Assembly (NCBI RefSeq): GCF_050436995.1 | Contig: NC_134745.1 | Coordinates: 3,844,001-3,908,000 of the forward strand | Direction: 5' to 3' | Length of the DNA: 64,000 bases | From: Anticarsia gemmatalis | Taxonomy: Eukaryota > Arthropoda > Insecta > Lepidoptera > Erebidae | Shown: in pieces, positions 1 through 9,697 of the stretch | Layout: every line of letters starts with the position of its first letter | Position numbering within the stretch: the stretch's first letter is position 1 | The notes under the pieces: generated by a model | What the model was told of the DNA's origin: nothing | Seen by the model: only the letters and a program-made list of their open reading frames with translations | Databases searched by the model: none | Translations under genes and position numbers: made by a program

Positions 1-467
1 TAGTTTATGTCGTTTCAAAGTAGGGTATCGATTTGGAATGCAATTTTTTTCTTCAAATGATTTGCAAACCATTTAAAAACTCATTTTGCTGACGTATTTT
101 AAAACTAACTCGTATTTGAACCGAACAGTTCATTAAGGAATATTTGTGGAGTTAAACAGACAGTTCCGTGAACCACAGACTGCGCATACCGCTGCATTAT
201 TATTTCTACAAAGACTCTACATTGATTTTTTCTTAAAGAAACAAACAAAAGATTACAACTTCGATGGATACTATGAGAAAAATATTTTTTTCCCGCATTT
301 TTTCATAATCAAAACTACTATTGAGAATTTTGTAAAAGAATTAAAACCTAAAGAGGCTCATTGAAAACTATTCCTGAGGATTATATTTACTCTCTCTAAA
401 GATACTAAATTCTAGTTAATATTTGTGAAAAAAATCCTTATAACTAACGATTTATTTCCGTCTACAG
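1..467 (+). other. Mef2: Mef2 intron (3' part)
   Basis: AT-rich sequence ending in a pyrimidine tract and the acceptor tctacag at 461-467. The open frame at 146-364 has no coding features and is probably chance. Confidence 0.75.
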
Positions 468-634
468 TAGCAGCTTGCCAGTACTGGGCGGGGGCGGGAC
501 GCCTCCACCGGCGGCTTCACCCAGCAATGTGAAGATCAAAGCTGAGCCGGTGTCGCCGCCGCGTCCCGAGCACCTGCCGCACCGCGCGCCGCCACCACAG
601 CCACAGCCTGCACATCTCTCTGGAGCTATAGATG
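468..634 (+). CDS. Mef2: Mef2 penultimate coding exon
   Basis: The acceptor tctacag precedes 468 and the donor GTGAGC starts at 635. The reading frame encodes SSLPVLGGGG, a Pro/Ala-rich stretch, VKIKAEPVSPP, and a tail rich in Pro, Gln and His. It ends with the first base of a Gly codon. The frame continues open past the donor to 732, but the composition falls back to AT-rich, which supports the splice at 634. Confidence 0.88.
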
Positions 635-1782
635 GTGAGCATCAAACTATACTAACAGAATACTACAATGCAGAACAAAGAAATCTCTTACCACTATCGA
701 CTGTCACTAGCAAATTTTATAAGAAATTCTGAACAGCGCCTCTAGTACTTCGACGGAACGTTTTTTCAAGTAATTTTATATCTCAGACGTTTGTTGTAGA
801 TAGTTCTATGGGAATTCACTCTAAAGGGTTACATGCGATAAAAATTAAGTTGTTCCTTTACTAATTACCTAACGTTTTGGCTAAGCTACCTAATATATCG
901 TGACAACCTAAATAAACGTTTTAATTTTCATCGCGTATACGAGTAAGTGCTGTTTTGCATTGTAGTATTATGTCTACTAACATACCTTTGTTTTCTGCTA
1001 ATAATGCTTCGGCCGATTATAATATTATACTCATTCATACGTTTATTTGGATGGATATAAAAGATGTTACTTGTAACCAAACGATGTCATCTGAAAGTAT
1101 AATATTGGATTTGGTCGAACTGCGTCACTATTGTTTGTCGAATTAATTATGTTGTGGTTGTTCTTTTGGAGTCCCGTATAATTTTATAGTTAGAAATTAC
1201 TTAATTACACTGACAGATATTACGCGACCGATTTGCCGTTAGTTGATTGGGACTTTTTCATTAATATCCTTTTTAATAAAATTGATTAAAGAGCATTCAT
1301 CTCAATTATTCGCTTATTTATTCGTTATACATACCTACTTTAAATGTTATCGTCATTTGCAATCATATTACCTTTGCCATTTATTGCACTTGTCAGTTCT
1401 TGCAATTTTATGTTAATTGACATCTGCAAATTATCATATAAATTACTGGTTAGTGTAACGGGCTTTAGAAATTAAGTCCAATAGAGAAATAGTTTATAAG
1501 CTAACATTAGTCATTTGAGTAACTTAACTGTATCTTTTACCAACATTTTGTTAAAGTTACTTAAATGAAACGTAACCTAGTTATAAGATTTACCAATTTA
1601 ACCAATCCGTAACACAACAGTCCAATATAATTAAGAACACAGTGTACCCCAACTTTGCAGGTTCAGTGTCATCGAGTAACATGGGGTCGCCTGCGGGCCA
1701 GGACATGCGGCACTCCAACGTGCCGCTGGACTACGAGCAGCCGCACAGCAAGCGGCCGCGGATCGAGGGCTGGGCCACATAG
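468..1782 (+). CDS. Mef2: MEF2-type MADS-box transcription factor, C-terminal part (last two coding exons)
   Basis: MEF2 is a nuclear DNA-binding factor that drives muscle differentiation. Only its C-terminal transactivation region is here, because the MADS and MEF2 domains lie upstream of the window. Coding exons are 468-634 and 1661-1782, joined across a 1,026-bp intron. The split codon G|GT gives Gly and keeps the frame. Two family hallmarks are visible. IKAEPVSP (535-558) fits the phosphorylation-dependent sumoylation motif (hydrophobic-K-x-E-x-x-S-P) known from MEF2 proteins. The extreme C-terminus KRPRIEGWAT resembles the basic KRxRxxxGWxT tail of MEF2. The first exon is very GC-rich and proline-rich, unlike the surrounding AT-rich DNA. 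The family call is firm. No other insect factor that I know combines these two motifs. Confidence 0.92.
635..1660 (+). other. Mef2: Mef2 last intron
   Basis: GTGAGC donor at 635 and ttgcag acceptor at 1655-1660. It is AT-rich throughout. I see no further exon or repeat in it. Confidence 0.8.
1661..1782 (+). CDS. Mef2: Mef2 terminal coding exon
   Basis: Starts after ttgcag. It encodes SVSSSNMGSPAGQDMRHSN, then VPLDYEQPHSKRPRIEGWAT, then TAG at 1780-1782. The KRPRIEGWAT end is the conserved MEF2 C-terminus. It is GC-rich like the previous coding exon. Confidence 0.92.
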
Positions 1783-2611
1783 CTGGGCCACGAGGCCTTC
1801 GGCTCCTACCCGAGGCCCCTGCACCCGCACTGCTAAGCGGCTCCCCCCCTCTATCGAGCTTCGTCACCGTCCTCCCGATGACTACTTCTACTCGATAGCG
1901 CCACAGTGCTAAACTTATCACGCGACCAAAAGTCTGATAAGAAAAAGGTGCATCTACAATATACGGTGCTTTTTTTCATGGCACGGTCGACTATCAACGT
2001 TCTCCAACTATGAGAATCCCCGCCCCCGGGCGTAGTACGTTACGATTTCGTAAACCTCCACCGAGGTCTATATAATGAATGTTCAACTTTACACTACCCT
2101 TCTATTAATACGTAATTAATTATTGTATGCACACGTGAGTACACTAAAGATTAAGATAAATGTTTAAATTAAGTACGATACGGAATAGCGGCAACCCTTC
2201 AGATCAATTTTGAACTTTAAGTACATATAGATAGATATCTAATTCCCCTGTAAATAGACGACATTATATGTGCAATCCGTGCCATTGTCTGTTTAGCTTA
2301 AAGTTAGTCAATTTAAAGATTAGTGAGTGTAAAATTGAATCTGCACTAAATATAGTGGAAGTTGAGTGCGTTGCTAAGAAGCGGCCGGACGGAGTTGGTG
2401 AAGTGCGAAGTGCGCAGTGCGCAGTGCGTGACGGACACTACACAATACTACATTGTGTGCGAGTGCGAGTAAGACTTATAAACAAAACGACTGTTGACTT
2501 TTTGTGTTAGTGTTTTAAAAAGTTTTTTGTGCCATTTTAAAAATTATTATAATAGTGTGACATCCGAACTTGAATCTGTAAAATAGTAGTCGTAGTGTCA
2601 TCACAGAAGAT

Positions 2612-2617
2612 AATAAA
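2612..2617 (+). promoter_or_regulatory. Mef2: Possible proximal Mef2 poly(A) signal
   Basis: AATAAA about 830 bp after the stop codon. It could give a short-UTR transcript. Other AATAAA hexamers lie at 4116-4121 and 5047-5052. In AT-rich DNA these occur by chance, so usage is unproven. Confidence 0.35.
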
Positions 2618-5600
2618 TTATGTATTGTAAAATGTACTTTATCTATTGACATATTTATACATGAGAATCATAATGATATTTACATAATATGTATACACGT
2701 CCCGTTAGGAACGAATGTTATGTAAGTAAGTAGGTAATGTTAGCTAGAGATGAGTATATAATGGTACCACACGAAGCTTTAAAATTTCTTATGATAACAC
2801 TTGCACTCTAAGCAGAACTGTAAGTAGACACCGTTTATATCGTACATATTAGAACTCTTGACAATTCGTCACATAGATTTTAATTTTAATTTGACAGCCA
2901 TATAGAACCGAGGTCGGAACGTTTCGTCTTTTTCTGAATTTTGCTTTGTGCTATGATCATAGCATATCAATTGTTTCAATATTCGGAAAAAGGGATCTCT
3001 GATGATATTAGTTTGTTTGTAACTGTACGCTTCGATCATTATCTTTGTACTATTAACTCCATTTCATTGTATGTTCGTATGGTCGTATCTCGTTGCAGAC
3101 CAAAATATTATCAAGTCAATTTTGAATATCATATGTAATTACTTGTTAAGTATGTGTAGGTTTATTTAGTGGCTATAATGGGTTACAAAAATGTATGGAA
3201 CAACTTTGTTGATAGTACATTTACTTTTTATTTTGTTAATGTGATCTGAAGTATGTTTTAGTTTCTACTTAATTAAAGATAACTAGTAGATATTGTAACA
3301 TTGAACAATATACCTACGAGTCAGCTTTAAGCGCACATACAAAAATATATTTTACACTAAAAATATTTACACTAAAATATGCACTATATCACAATCCGCC
3401 CTATTTTTAGATGATATTGTCTGAAACTGTACATTCGTGTCGTCCATAGTCATAATGTGTTAGTCATCATCCGCTTGGTCTAGACGTGGCTGTTCCTCCC
3501 CCTCCGGAGCACACCTCCTCCAAACTCCTCGAGTACCTCTAAATGTTTGTAGTTCAAGGTCCCTCTGTCCCTCCTATATCCTCATATCTTCTCACTGTAG
3601 ATGCCTTACTCACAGTGCCTAAATGTACCATTTTGTACCAAAATTTGTATGTAATAGCATTTTGCTTTAATATTCACATCCTGGTAACTTTAAGTCACTT
3701 AAAGATGTTGAACTGTTGTGACCGTTGTTCTACAATCAGATATCAATCAAAAGAACGTGGGACCATACTTTGTAGTTGAATGTACATTCGATGTTATAAT
3801 ATTAATCCTTATCTGTTCCTGCGTTCTTTTGAACATTCTGAACGTTATGCTCGGTGTATTTCATTGTTTAGCCGAGGGCTCGCACTGAACATTGATACTG
3901 AGTGTCTACCACGTGTGTGCTATGTCGGGTATACGACCCAACATTTTGTTAATAATTATACTTTGATCTATGTTCTCTCCGAGCCCTCGCACACAATGGT
4001 CGCAACGATATTTATCTCTGTACACATTTGCCAGTCAAACTGTATGAATGTGTGTTAACTATATTAATATAATAATAAGTGTAACGAACAACTTTGCAAC
4101 ATAGAATATCATTAGAATAAACCTTCAAATCACAATAACAAAATGTTAAATGTACATTTGTTAAATTTGTACAGGGAATTAACCAGTTTTGGAGTTCAAA
4201 AGTCTGAACGCATAAGAATTAAAAAAAAAATGTATTTTCGCATTGTAAAATAAGTACACGGTTAGTTTTTAACGAATTAATATTTTATTACCGGAGCATA
4301 ATGAATGTTAACCCGTTTTTAGGGAACTATTATAAAGATCATGTAAGTACACCTTGAATGTTAGACATAAATTGTTAATGTGATATAATTACCTACACTG
4401 TTACAACCCTGGGCCCGCCTCCATTGTTAATACTTTAGGCCGGCCGCGCACACTAGTATTGGACGTTTCCACATCATCGCGATGCTTTTATTGTTTGTGA
4501 GTGCGCGCGCCTCGTTTGCAAACTTCTCGCGGGCCCTTAGTTTGATATTCTACATTGCGTTATCTGCTGTTCTCGGTCGTTCGTTCCTAATAGTTCCTTT
4601 CTCTGAAAGCGTCGATGTGTTTTGTATTAAAATTTGCTCAATATGTTCGGCGATGATGCGTAATCCTTGTTTCTTGTTAGAGGTTCATTTCTACTTGTCC
4701 GTTGTAGTTAATGATGGTATGATATAGTTAAGTGTTGCATTGTACAGTATCGAACACATTCGCTGTTACCTATATACCTATCACGGAGGCGCACTGGTCA
4801 GAAGCCATAGCCAAATAATGAACGCAATTTTGCACAAACACATTGTTATCGGATGAAAACGTTTGCATTATGTGAAGTTTCCTTTGTATTCGCGTGTAGT
4901 GATAAAATATCAGACGTTATGTTTATCGCTTGCACATATGTATCGACTATATTGTATAAATATTACGACAGTTAAGCTGGTATTGGGAGCATAATTTCCG
5001 AGGTTGTGAGCTTTGCTATCGGGAATGAGTTCAAGTTTAATTAATTAATAAATATATAAATATAATTATTCATTTGGACGCACAACCGTGTTGTGTGTTG
5101 TTGTAAAAAGAAGTTTGTTTGTTCTTTATATGTACTTTGGTAATATATGTGTTTACCTGTATTTTATCTCGCTGTGTGACAATAGCAAAGGGCTTGTTCA
5201 GTTAATTTATAATCTAGTTCATTGCATTTAAAGAGATACGTAGTGATAAGTATGATAACAGAAATTCTCTCGGGATTTCTTCACAGTAGATGTCGATGTG
5301 TTTTGTTTCCCCCCTCTTCGTCTTTTTTGCTATTGCACCACAGTTTTATCGTGAACAATCCAAATAGAATATAGGAATATAAATACATATCCTTATTGAA
5401 TACTCAAATCGATTTCACATTAATTTCTCTCGTAACAACAGTTGTGCAATACATATATAACAAAATGCTTAGGTAGGTATTAGGTATATTTTCGTTTGAA
5501 TTTTACAAAGAATGCAAAATCTGTTGTATTTTATCGATATTTTTACTGATAACGTGAGAGGACGCCGACGGTATTCCGGAGGTCAGTCTCGGGAATATTA

Positions 5601-5820
5601 AGTCATAATTGTATAATTATTTTTTAAGATAAGGCCGGGCCAAATATTGCATTAATCTAGGTCTTGCGGCGCTGTATCTCTGTGTTGAGGCAGCCATTTC
5701 TGCCCCTGTGTATTATATTGTATGATGAATGAAAACATCTCAGTGGCTGAATGAAATATTAATGTTTATCGACAGTGTTAGAAAATTGTTATAAATTATT
5801 TTGATGACTGTTCGAAGGAT

Positions 5821-5826
5821 AATAAA
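5821..5826 (+). promoter_or_regulatory. Mef2: Mef2 distal poly(A) signal
   Basis: AATAAA followed by a T-rich stretch (tttttgtttttt type) at 5840-5851, a good downstream element. It is the last plus-strand signal before the convergent gene. Confidence 0.6.
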
Positions 5827-5848
5827 GAGTTGGATGTCAATTTTGTTT

Positions 5849-5854
5849 TTTATT
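5849..5854 (-). promoter_or_regulatory. Ir21a: Possible Ir21a poly(A) signal
   Basis: tttatt on the plus strand is AATAAA on the minus strand, about 185 bp after the receptor stop. It lies 22 bp from the plus-strand AATAAA of Mef2. Confidence 0.5.
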
Positions 5855-6035
5855 TAAACGTCTTACGCACACTACCCACCACACTTTATACGACTTATGA
5901 TCTCTCATCACAAATTTTGTTCTACATATGGACAGCTGAAAAGCAAAAACTATCTCAACTAGAAAAAAGAAAAAGAAAACTTGGTTAGGCATAACAATAA
6001 ACTCAATACGTCAAAGCAGATGGTAAACATATTTC

Positions 6036-6593
6036 TTATTTATCATGAACCGGATCACCAAAAGCACCATGAGATGCAGTTCCTCTATTACAATCGATAT
6101 CTGACATCTCCACATTAAGTATAGGAATCCTTCGTCTGTTCTGATCTCTCTCAAATATCTCCTGCACTTCCCTATCTACATCTATAGAGCTCGATCTTCT
6201 AGAATCAAACCGATTGATATCAAAATCATTATGTACTACAATACTTTCTTCAGTGACATTAATAACTTGGCCTTCCAAAGTATCCCTGGAAGCTGCAGTA
6301 GACGGTCTAGAATCAAAATGTATTCTACTTTCAGAATCATCTATAATTTTAATATCAGTATCGCTATCAGTTTTTGGAGTCGATATTAATTGTTCTCTAG
6401 AATTGGCACTGCTTGGTGTATCAACTTTTCTTCGGAAGCGGCATTTTCTGGAGAAACCTCCCATCCATTCGGAGAGTAAAGCTGTAGCTGCTATGAGGAA
6501 ACCAGCGGCTAGGAGTAGAAACATGCCTTGAGTGTCTTCAAGAGTAAGGCCCTTTTCTTCAGCTGACGGAATTTTTAGATTACCTCCTCCTGC
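6036..6593 (-). CDS. Ir21a: Ir21a exon 9: TM3 and cytoplasmic tail
   Basis: Acceptor cttctacag. Starts AGGGNLKIPSAEEKGLTLED, then TM3 (TQGMFLLLAAGFLIAATALL) and SEWMGG. A Ser/Asp-rich cytoplasmic tail of about 140 residues ends HDK, then TAA at 6038-6036. The open frame continues upstream of 6593 (to 6632), but the AG acceptor and the phase support 6593. Confidence 0.83.
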   Translation of the reverse strand, partial: AGGGNLKIPSAEEKGLTLEDTQGMFLLLAAGFLIAATALLSEWMGGFSRKCRFRRKVDTPSSANSREQLISTPKTDSDTDIKIIDDSESRIHFDSRPSTAASRDTLEGQVINVTEESIVVHNDFDINRFDSRRSSSIDVDREVQEIFERDQNRRRIPILNVEMSDIDCNRGTASHGAFGDPVHDK

Positions 6594-9500
6594 CTGTAGA
6601 AGTTCAAGAACATAACTAAGAGACCTAAACATAACTTTAGAGACGTTGGTACTTGCTTGAGTTACCCCCGGTTTCTGAGGTACATTAAGCAGCAGTTTAT
6701 CTATTCAATAGCGTTAGAACTCATACAAAAAAACGCAATTGAATAGATAAACTACCGCTAAATGTATTTACGAATAAATTTATTATTAGATGAATAAATG
6801 CTTGGTACTAACTGCAAGCAACTTTCCACTCGCGCTTCGTTGAATTTCAAATCGTACTTCATCGAAAATCTTATCTATGATCCCACCCTGGAAGAATCTT
6901 CTGATATCCTGGCTCATCTTCGCAGAATAGAGTGAGTTGTTGGGAAACCCTATCGTTACTCCAAATGGTACGAAACATTCATTTGAAATATGCAGAGCAG
7001 CTCGCTTGGATCTGAAACCGATCGTAGTTTTAACATTTAAAAAAATTATAGTCATAACTGTCACAAAAAGTGCATTTCTATCATATTTATAGAAAAGTGC
7101 TTTATGAATAAGTTGTCTAAAAATAAGGTACTGGAAAAGCTAGGAAACAAAACAAAGCATCCCTCCTTATTCTGACTCTAGAAATGTGATCTTTATTATA
7201 TTACAAGCACTTACTTTGTTTCTGAAAAGTTAGCTTGAACGATATATTCGAGTTCTGCCTGAGACCCCAGAAAAGCATGAGGCCAGAAGAACGCTTTAGT
7301 CGTATTTCTAATACCGGCTTCAACTGAAGGCACCAACTCTACTTTTTTAAACAATTTGTTGGTTTGAGGGTCCGATGAATTGAAGAACCATCTTTCCCAA
7401 CCACCACGATCTATTTAGAATAATAATTTATTTAATTATAATCAATAAGAACAATGTTTAGGTATACTACGAGATCTTCATCAATAGATACTAGAACCTT
7501 ACCTAAAGTGCCGACCCTATAAAATCCCGCCAACAACTGCTGAATAGAATCCACTGTTTCAGGAAACACTGGTAATGTTACAAACGCTATAATAGAACCA
7601 GTGTAACAACTCGTAATGATTATTGTGAAAATCCAATACCAACCTGAAGGACAAACAATAATAAAAATACCATAATCGACTAAAATATTGTCAAAAAATC
7701 ATATCTCTTACCAATTAGCAATCGAGTTGTAATTTTTGTAGTTTTACTCCATGAATTTTTCCCAAGAAACGTGAAGCAATTCGTAAATGTACCAAACACG
7801 TACCAAAACATGTTCTCTATCTCACCACTGTTATGAAGAAGATGTCTCAGAGTATGTTTGTCAGAAAACGCTAGGGGAAACATTCCGAACAGATACGTGA
7901 ACGTCAAGGCAACCCATACATGCCAGTGGAAAGGACCTAGAATTGCTCGGTACCTGAGAAATTAGGATAATTTTATAAATTAATTTACTAACCACCGGTT
8001 TCTGAGATACATTTAGCGGTAGTTTAGCTATTCAATAGCGTTAAGTCTTATATAAAAAAACGCTATTGAATAGATAAACTACCGCAAAACGTGCTCAGAA
8101 ACCGGGTAAGGGCACTAACATATTCTATATATTTTTTCATTTACCGAGGTAAAGCTGTAGACATCAAAGTTATGAAAACTGCGCAGTCTTGAGAATGTGA
8201 AAACGACATATCCATTTCTCTAATCCTATCACTCGTCATGTACATTCCAGCTATTCCGATATCAGCTCGACCCATGGCTATTTCTTTACTTACAGCATCG
8301 CCAGGCCTGGTAAAGTAAATTTATATATAGATACAACTCGAATTAGTTCCAACTAAATGTATGGATTGTATTGTTACCCAAGATTTGGTTCCTGAGGTTC
8401 TATAATTTCTATAGAGAAGTTGTTTCTTTCTGCTAACAGTTGTATTAAACGAATTTCTACACCGTCCCATACAACTCGCGGATTACCACCATCTAGATCC
8501 GCTTTAACTCTATAAAAAAGTGATTGTTTTGTTATTAACCAGGTGTTTGAAACCCCTATAGCCTCATAACCCCTAATATGTTGTAAGGGTTTTAAACATC
8601 TTCAGGTTTCTAAACAGCAATAGGAGATTCTAAATAATACATAATTATCTAAAGTGTACCTTCTGAATACAAATGGTGGTTGATTAGCAGCGGCTACAAC
8701 AAATCTATGTCCTGCATAGCCTTCTGTCATTTTCGGAGGAAATAGATTAATATTTCTTGAAAACTTTCCATGAGTCCAAGAATTGAGTACCACAGGCTTA
8801 CTTGCTCCAAGACCATCAGTATACAGTTTGTGAGTATACAAAATGTATGGAGATTCCTAGACAAACCACAACATATGAGATAAATTATATTATTTGATAA
8901 TATTTATTTAACCAGCTTTTTTTAAATACCTTTTTTTGTATACTTACAAGCGTGTCGTCGTCTCCTTCTTTAAAACTCTGGCCAACAACAAGAAGATTTA
9001 CAAACATTCTTGATAAAGGGCTCGCCAGAAATTCTTGCACTGCCCATTGTGAAGATCTTGCTACCACAATAACTTTGCTTTCAGATTGCTTCCCCAAAAC
9101 TTTCGCACTTTTTGTAACATCAGTCAAAAATATGATATAATGTAGACATTCGGAAGCAGCATGCAAGAGTCTGGGTTCCACGAGATCACCATCATCAGTA
9201 ACATACCCATGAACGAAGGACATCGGAAAGCCTTTTAGTAAATTTTGAAGCAAATAACTTTCTTTAGACTTCACCAGATTGTCGTACAGGATAACCGGAG
9301 TACAGTCTTTTAAATATGTCATCGTGATATTATGCAACAATTTTATGAGAGATGGTGTCTGATCAAAGGCTGAAGTTTCATTAAGAAATCTTTCGTTCCA
9401 AAGTTCTTCTCTTGTTTTTGGGTATCCATGGAATACGGGATCTATGGCTCGTTTTTCTACATTTACTATTATATCGTCTTCATTATTCTCTTTATTAAAG

Positions 9501-9697
9501 TGCCTCCAAACAATGTCAAGGTTACTTCCATTATTTGGTACTTCTGTAGAATCATTTCTCTTTACTTCTCGTTTAGTTTCCACTTTATAATACGTATCTA
9601 GTATAGCTTGAGATGGGTAGTACTCTACCTCTTGGGCAAAACTGACATGACGACCAAGTAAAGAGATGAGAAAAACCCAACAACTAATGCCTTGCAT
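6036..9697 (-). CDS. Ir21a: Ionotropic receptor, probably IR21a, complete (9 exons, about 858 aa)
   Basis: A divergent iGluR-family ligand-gated cation channel. In flies and mosquitoes IR21a acts with IR25a and IR93a in temperature sensing by antennal neurons. Coding exons in transcript order: 9697-8948, 8856-8660, 8509-8378, 8306-8145, 7953-7712, 7643-7503, 7410-7215, 7011-6813, 6593-6036. All are GT-AG and in phase, 2,577 nt in total. Residues 1-21 form a signal peptide, and S1 is centred on 280-360. TM1 is about 425-443, the pore 460-478, TM2 496-518 and TM3 696-714. A tail of about 140 residues follows. The segment GYAGHRFVVAAANQPPFVFR and the receptor's long N-terminus point to IR21a. 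The IR family call is firm; the subfamily is from memory and less sure. The splice at 6813/6593 is the weakest (donor GTTAGT). Confidence 0.85.
6667..6780. mobile_element. Palindromic MITE, copy 1, in Ir21a intron 8
   Basis: Starts with the arm ccggtttctgag at about 6668, followed by agtttatctattcaatagcg. The inverse (aattgaatagataaactacc) follows after a short loop. The 3' arm matches for accgctaaatgtat and then diverges, so its outer terminus is degraded. It makes up about half of the 219-bp intron. Confidence 0.75.
6813..7011 (-). CDS. Ir21a: Ir21a exon 8: S2 lobe
   Basis: Acceptor cggtttcag. Encodes SKRAALHISNECF, later PNNSLYSAKMSQDIRRFFQG and IIDKIFDEVRFE. The donor chosen is GTTAGT after GCA (6812-6811), because only a phase-0 donor joins the next exon in frame. 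The alternative phase-0 donor is GTACGA after DE. This 3' boundary is less certain than the others. Confidence 0.72.
7215..7410 (-). CDS. Ir21a: Ir21a exon 7: S2 lobe
   Basis: Acceptor attctaaatag. Encodes DRGGWERWFFNSSDP, and later AFFWPHAFLGSQAELEYIV. Ends AA of a split Lys codon before donor GTAAGT. Confidence 0.85.
7503..7643 (-). CDS. Ir21a: Ir21a exon 6: TM2
   Basis: Acceptor tccttcag. Encodes WYWIFTIIITSCYTGSIIAF, then TLPVFPETVDSIQQLL. The S-x-Y-T-(G/A)-x-I-x-A-F segment matches the iGluR SYTANLAAF position in degenerate form, as expected for an IR. Donor GTAAGG. Confidence 0.87.
7712..7953 (-). CDS. Ir21a: Ir21a exon 5: TM1 and pore loop
   Basis: Acceptor atttctcag. TM1 is WVALTFTYLFGMFPLAF, and the pore region is ENMFWYVFGTFTNCF. 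Ends with G of a split codon before donor GTAAGA. Confidence 0.87.
7993..8107. mobile_element. Palindromic MITE, copy 2, in Ir21a intron 4
   Basis: Complete copy of the same element. Its terminal arms are accggtttctgag and ctcagaaaccgggt, with the inner arms ctattcaatagcgtt and aacgctattgaatag and an A-rich loop. Flanking TAA on both sides suggests a 3-bp TWA-type target duplication, as in PIF/Harbinger-type MITEs; that class assignment is inference. Confidence 0.78.
8145..8306 (-). CDS. Ir21a: Ir21a exon 4: end of S1
   Basis: Acceptor ctttaccag. Encodes GDAVSKEIAMGRADIGIAGM, then YMTSDRIREMDMSFSHS. The A-D-I-G-x-A-x-x-x-x-T-x-x-R segment is characteristic of iGluR/IR S1 just before TM1. Donor GTAAAT. 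Confidence 0.87.
8378..8509 (-). CDS. Ir21a: Ir21a exon 3: S1 lobe
   Basis: Acceptor ttttttatag. Encodes VKADLDGG, then VVWDGVEIRLIQLLAERNNF. Donor GTAACA. The W-x-G-(V/I)-E-x-x-L-x-x-L-A-E pattern is that of the iGluR S1 helix. Confidence 0.85.
8660..8856 (-). CDS. Ir21a: Ir21a exon 2: start of the ligand-binding S1 lobe
   Basis: Acceptor tttgtctag. Starts ESPYILYTHKLYTDG and ends in QPPFVFR plus AG of a split Arg codon before donor GTACAC. The AANQPPFVF motif is typical of the start of S1 in IRs. Confidence 0.85.
8948..9697 (-). CDS. Ir21a: Ir21a exon 1: signal peptide and extracellular N-terminal domain
   Basis: ATG at 9697 is followed by a hydrophobic signal peptide (QGISCWVFLISLLG, cleavage likely near SFA-Q). 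About 225 extracellular residues follow, with N-glycosylation-type sites (NDST, NETS, NITM). It ends phase 0 at donor GTAAGT (8947-8942). The 250 codons are complete. Confidence 0.85.

Larger units (their letters stand above)
1783..5845 (+). other. Mef2: Mef2 3' untranslated region (inferred)
   Basis: About 4.06 kb between the Mef2 stop and the last plus-strand AATAAA before the oppositely oriented receptor gene. No coding exon is visible, and the short open frames here (e.g. 3543-3779, 3780-4058, 4482-4727) look like chance. The region holds AATAAA at 2612, 4116, 5047 and 5821, a Pumilio-type TGTAAATA at 2249-2256, and a short GTGCG-rich tandem stretch near 2400-2475. That the UTR really runs to 5845 is inference; shorter forms ending near 2635 or 4140 are equally possible. 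Confidence 0.6.

Noticed and set aside
1631..1921. Minus-strand open frame across the Mef2 terminal exon, and the plus frame 1655-1912
   Set aside because: Both are out-of-frame readings of the GC-rich Mef2 exon. The Mef2 frame ends at TAG 1780-1782 with the conserved C-terminus.
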